A DNA stretch of 64,000 bases from Lysobacter_K koreensis (GTDB lineage Bacteria; Pseudomonadota; Gammaproteobacteria; Xanthomonadales; Xanthomonadaceae). The notes beneath the pieces were generated by a model, which was given only the letters and a program-made list of their open reading frames with translations, was not told where the DNA came from and did not search any database. Below are positions 61,148-64,000 of the stretch, piece after piece. Location: the NCBI RefSeq assembly GCF_042677045.1, contig NZ_JBHTIH010000006.1, positions 62,001 to 126,000 on the forward strand, in the 5' to 3' direction. The first letter of the stretch is position 1, and each line of letters begins with the position of its first letter. The position numbers and the translations under genes are program-made.

Positions 61148-62034
61148 GCGCAGTTGCGGCAGGGGCCACCGCCGGTGGCTACGGCGGGGTCGGCGAAAAC
61201 CAGCGGCTGGGCGCGACCATGGCGCTGTCGGTGCTGGTGCACGGCGTGCTGCTGCTCGGCGTGGGCTTCGCGCTGGAAACCGCCGCGCCGGTGATGCCGA
61301 CCCTGGACGTGATCCTGACCCAGACCGCCAGCGCGCTGACCCCCAAGCAGGCCGATTTCCTCGCCCAGGCCAGCAACCAGGGCGGCGGCGAGCACGACAA
61401 GACCACCCGCCCGCGCGACAACCAGTCCGGCGCGGCGCCGCAGGCCGAGCCCGGGGTCGCGCCGCGGCCGCTGCGCGCGCAGTCGCCGGCGCCGCAACCG
61501 GCGACCCAGGCGCGCGTGGTCAGCAGCGCCCGCGGCGAGGCGCAGGTGGCCACGCCCCGCGCCACCCCCGCGCCGAGCGAACGCCCGCTGCCGGTCGGCC
61601 GCGAGAAGATCGAGCGCGACATGCGCATGGCGCGGCTCGCCGCCGAGATCCACCTGCGCTCCGAGCGCTACGCCAAGCGCCCTAAGCGCAAGTTCGTCTC
61701 GGCCAGCACCCAGGAGTTCGCTTGGGCCGGCTACATGCGCGAGTGGGTCGATCGGGTCGAACGGATCGGCAACCTCAACTACCCCGACGAGGCACGTCGG
61801 CGCCGATTGCAGGGCCAGGTGGTGATCTCGGTGGCGATCCGCCGCAATGGCACGGTCGAGCGCGCCGACATCGTGCAATCCAGCGGCACCCCGCTGCTGG
61901 ATTCGTCGGCGCTGCGGATCGCCAAGCTGGCCGAGCCTTACCCGCCGCTGCCCAAGACCGACGACAACCCCGACATCCTGCACGTCACCCGGACCTGGAA
62001 TTTCCTGCCCGAGGGCGCGCTGGTCGACGAGTAG
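61144..62034 (+). CDS. TonB-like protein (TonB3-type)
   Basis: 296 residues. An N-terminal cytoplasmic stretch, one transmembrane helix (about 25-46; MALSVLVHGVLLLGVGFAL), a long Pro/Ala/Arg-rich linker, and a C-terminal TonB fold (about 205-290; NYPDEARRRRLQGQVVISVAIRRNGTVERADIVQSSG). Energy-transducing proteins of this type span the periplasm. The gene beside gshB and pilG in P. aeruginosa is tonB3, reported to be needed for twitching, so a pilus-related role is likely here (inference). Confidence 0.9.
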   Translation: MSAVAAGATAGGYGGVGENQRLGATMALSVLVHGVLLLGVGFALETAAPVMPTLDVILTQTASALTPKQADFLAQASNQGGGEHDKTTRPRDNQSGAAPQAEPGVAPRPLRAQSPAPQPATQARVVSSARGEAQVATPRATPAPSERPLPVGREKIERDMRMARLAAEIHLRSERYAKRPKRKFVSASTQEFAWAGYMREWVDRVERIGNLNYPDEARRRRLQGQVVISVAIRRNGTVERADIVQSSGTPLLDSSALRIAKLAEPYPPLPKTDDNPDILHVTRTWNFLPEGALVDE

Positions 62035-62046
62035 CCACGGTGCGCC

Positions 62047-62120
62047 TGTAGGTCGGGGCCTGCCCGGACTGCTTCAGCGGCGGCGCGGAGAAAAGCGATC
62101 CGAGCAGGCTCGGAGCTACA
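62047..62120. repeat. REPIN-like doublet, 22-bp imperfect arms
   Basis: Arms 62047-62068 (TGTAGGTCGGGGCCTGCCCG...) and 62099-62120 are imperfect inverted repeats. Both carry the CCGAGCCTGCTCGG-type core seen at 12982-13085. It lies between tonB and the convergent tsaB. Confidence 0.6.
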
Positions 62121-62140
62121 AACTCAGGGCGTGGAACCCA

Positions 62141-62839
62141 TCACTGCCGCGATGCGCGCAGCGCCTGCTGCTCGGCGCTGGTGAGCGCGACGTTGTTGCG
62201 CAGGTAGGCCGGCTCGACGCGCTCGGCCTCGATCGCTTCGCCCCGCTCCCAGGCCTTGACCGCCAGCCGCGCGACATCCGCCGCGCGGGGCAGCGCACCG
62301 GCGTCGATGTGGTCGAAGCGCGCCGCCAGGCGCCGTGGCAGCGCGCCGTCGCTGGCGGCGAAGCCGGTGCCGACCCCGTGCCAGCCGCTGGCCTCATCCG
62401 GCAGCGCGACAGCGTCGGGCGCGGCGAGCAGTTCGTCGCCGATCGCGAACGTGTCGCCGTCGCGCAGCTCATACGCGGCCGCATAGACCTCGCCCATGCG
62501 CGCATCGATCGACGCCAGCACGCGCGTACCTTGGGCCTGCAGCGCCAACGCCGCCAGCGTCGACACCGGCAGCAGCGGCCGGTCGAGCGCGAGCGCGATC
62601 CCTTGCGCGATCGCGATCGCCAGGCGCACGCCGGTGAACGCGCCGGGGCCGCGACCGAGCGCCACCGCGTCGAGCTGCGACTTCCGGATGCCGGCTTCGG
62701 CGAGCAGCTGTTCCGCCCATGGCAGCGACAGCTCGGCGTGCCGGCGCGGCGCGAGCTCGAAACGCTCACGCACCTCGCCGTCGATCCACAGCGCGACCGA
62801 GCACGCCTCGGTCGCGGTTTCGAAGGCCAGCAGTTTCAT
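62141..62839 (-). CDS. tsaB: tRNA threonylcarbamoyladenosine biosynthesis protein TsaB
   Basis: 232 residues. Inactive ASKHA-fold partner of TsaD in t6A synthesis. N-terminal LAFETATEACSVALW, RRHAELSLPWAEQLLAEAG and the GRGPGAFTGVRLAIA loop are diagnostic. The ATG is at 62839. The neighbouring yoaA-type helicase gene is also next to tsaB in E. coli. Confidence 0.95.
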   Translation of the reverse strand: MKLLAFETATEACSVALWIDGEVRERFELAPRRHAELSLPWAEQLLAEAGIRKSQLDAVALGRGPGAFTGVRLAIAIAQGIALALDRPLLPVSTLAALALQAQGTRVLASIDARMGEVYAAAYELRDGDTFAIGDELLAAPDAVALPDEASGWHGVGTGFAASDGALPRRLAARFDHIDAGALPRAADVARLAVKAWERGEAIEAERVEPAYLRNNVALTSAEQQALRASRQ

Positions 62840-62852
62840 GGCGCTCGCTTCG

Positions 62853-63281
62853 TCATGCCGGCGCCTGCGACGGATCGTTCGGGTTGGGTTGCCACAGCTC
62901 GACCAGGTGCCCTTCCGGGTCCATCACGTAGCCGAACTTGCCCTGCTCGCTGTCCTCACCGCGCTCGAGCACGTTGCAGCCTTCCTCGCGCAGGGCCGCG
63001 AGCGTCGCATCGAGGTCGTCGACGCGAAAATTCAGCATGAAGGGCTTGTCGCTGGGCGCGAAGTACTCGGTGCTGGCCTTGAACGGCGACCAGACCGTGC
63101 AGCCACGCTCGCCGGTGGGCGCGTCCTGGCCCTCGATCCGGTTCCAGTGGAACAGCGCGCCACCCCAGTCCTCGACCCCGAAGCCCAGGTGCTTGGCGTA
63201 CCAGGCCGAAAGCTGCTCGGGATTGTCGGACTTGAAGAACACGCCGCCCAAGCCGTGCACGCGCGGTTTCGTGTCAGCCAT
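62853..63281 (-). CDS. VOC family protein (glyoxalase/bleomycin-resistance fold)
   Basis: 142 residues, two beta-alpha-beta-beta-beta units: LGGVFFKSDNPEQLSAWYAKHLGF and FGYVMDPEGHLVELWQPNP, with His and Glu in metal-ligand positions. The substrate is unknown. The ATG lies inside the yoaA-type gene end (eight-base overlap), so it is co-translated with it. Confidence 0.9.
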   Translation of the reverse strand: MADTKPRVHGLGGVFFKSDNPEQLSAWYAKHLGFGVEDWGGALFHWNRIEGQDAPTGERGCTVWSPFKASTEYFAPSDKPFMLNFRVDDLDATLAALREEGCNVLERGEDSEQGKFGYVMDPEGHLVELWQPNPNDPSQAPA

Positions 63282-64000
63282 GGACCTGCTCCTGCGAAGG
63301 GTGGGACAGCGATTCTGCCGCAAAGAACCCGGCGACATCCTCGGCCGCGCGCGTGCGCGGCAGCGGCGGCAGCGACTCCAGGAACACCCGGCCGTAGCTC
63401 TTGGACAGCAGCCGCGGGTCGCACAGCACCAGCACGCCGCGGTCGGTCTCGCTGCGGATCAGGCGGCCGGCGCCCTGCTTGAGCGCGATCACCGCCTGCG
63501 GCAGCTGCTCGTCGCGGAACGGGTTGCCGCCGGCACGGCGGATCGCCTCCAGCCGCGCCTCGAACACCGGGTCGTCCGGCGCGCCGAACGGCAGCTTGTC
63601 GATCACCACCACGCTGAGCGCATCGCCGGCGACGTCGACGCCTTCGCGGAAGCTCGCCGCGCCCAGCAGCACGCCGTTGCCGGAGGCGCGGAAGCGTTCC
63701 AGCAGCAGCGAGCGCGGCGCCTCGCCCTGCACGAACAGCGGCCAGGGTCCGCCACGCAGCAGCTCGGCGGCTTCGCGCAGCGCGCGGTGCGAGGCGAACA
63801 GCACGAACGCGCGCCCCCTGGAAGCCTCCAGCACCGGGCGCAACGCCGCGACCATCGCCTCGTTGTAGCCGCGCACGGTCGGCTCGGGCAGGCCTCGCGG
63901 CAGGTAGCACAGCGCCTGGCGTTGCCAGTCGAACGGGCTGGGCGCGAGCAGCGTGGTCGGGTCGTGCAGGCCGAGCTTGGTCGCGTAATGGTCGAAACGG
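63274..64000 (-). CDS. yoaA: DinG/YoaA family ATP-dependent helicase, C-terminal part (window edge)
   Basis: Partial; 242 codons before the stop, the N-terminus being outside the window. The visible part is helicase domain 2 of an XPD-like iron-sulfur helicase: LLAPSPFDWQRQALCYLPRGLP, LFASHRALREAAELL, FREGVDVAGDALSVVVIDKLPF, QGAGRLIRSETDRGVLVLCDPR. The frame is open to the right edge. Position next to tsaB matches yoaA rather than dinG, but the two cannot be told apart from this half alone. Confidence 0.85.
   Translation of the reverse strand, partial: RFDHYATKLGLHDPTTLLAPSPFDWQRQALCYLPRGLPEPTVRGYNEAMVAALRPVLEASRGRAFVLFASHRALREAAELLRGGPWPLFVQGEAPRSLLLERFRASGNGVLLGAASFREGVDVAGDALSVVVIDKLPFGAPDDPVFEARLEAIRRAGGNPFRDEQLPQAVIALKQGAGRLIRSETDRGVLVLCDPRLLSKSYGRVFLESLPPLPRTRAAEDVAGFFAAESLSHPSQEQVHG

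Overview
The window is a high-GC gammaproteobacterial chromosome segment, most likely from the Lysobacteraceae/Xanthomonadaceae (Lysobacter- or Luteimonas-like). Pointers are the lptD-surA-pdxA-rsmA-apaG-apaH order, a pil-chp twitching operon beside gshB and a tonB3-like gene, an XAC2610-like protein, RHS proteins of xanthomonad style and REP-type palindromes. This is an inference from gene content; no species can be named. No rRNA, tRNA, CRISPR array or intact insertion sequence was seen.

Layout. 1-7600: the start of prmC, an esterase-like lipoprotein, a peroxide-defence block (ahpD, ahpC, and a divergent oxyR with a recognisable OxyR operator), a secreted XAC2610-like protein of different base composition, msrA, a GST and a DUF2007 protein. 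7650-17850: glnS, a Cys-rich lipoprotein, a nucleoside deaminase, rlmM, an Ala-rich EF-hand protein, two ubiquinone hydroxylases (ubiH and a UbiI/F-type enzyme), a DUF6580-like membrane protein, a PduO-type adenosyltransferase and an HDAC-family deacetylase. 17945-24966: the compact lptD-surA-pdxA-rsmA-apaG-apaH series, for outer-membrane biogenesis and rRNA/nucleotide housekeeping. 25009-31049 (minus strand): lemA, two TPM-domain genes, lgt, thyA and folA, plus terC and dgkA. A striking 266-bp nested palindrome exactly fills the thyA-folA gap.

31372-43450: small enzymes, a plant-type asparaginase, then an accessory island. The island holds a split pair of secreted RHS genes, the second ending in a candidate PD-(D/E)XK nuclease toxin followed by a four-base-overlapping candidate immunity gene. 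Broken gene fragments (XRE-like and FtsX/MacB-like) flank it. An OmpR-type two-component system follows. 43446-48101: mazG, cysQ, nudE, bioA and rsmE. 48185-60004 (minus strand): pilG-pilH-pilI-pilJ-chpA-chpB-chpC, the chemosensory system for type IV pilus motility. It has no pilK (CheR), its CheB-like protein has lost the catalytic residues, and its ChpA carries a roughly 230-residue Glu/Arg/Ala pentad helix. 60191-64000: gshB, tonB, tsaB, a VOC protein and the 3' part of a yoaA/dinG helicase.

The most interesting items are the thyA-folA palindromic element, the split RHS toxin with its immunity gene, and the apparently methylation-free Pil-Chp system with its helical spacer. Several palindromic repeat families (REPIN-like doublets, a 122-bp MITE-like element, three clustered palindromes) lie between genes.
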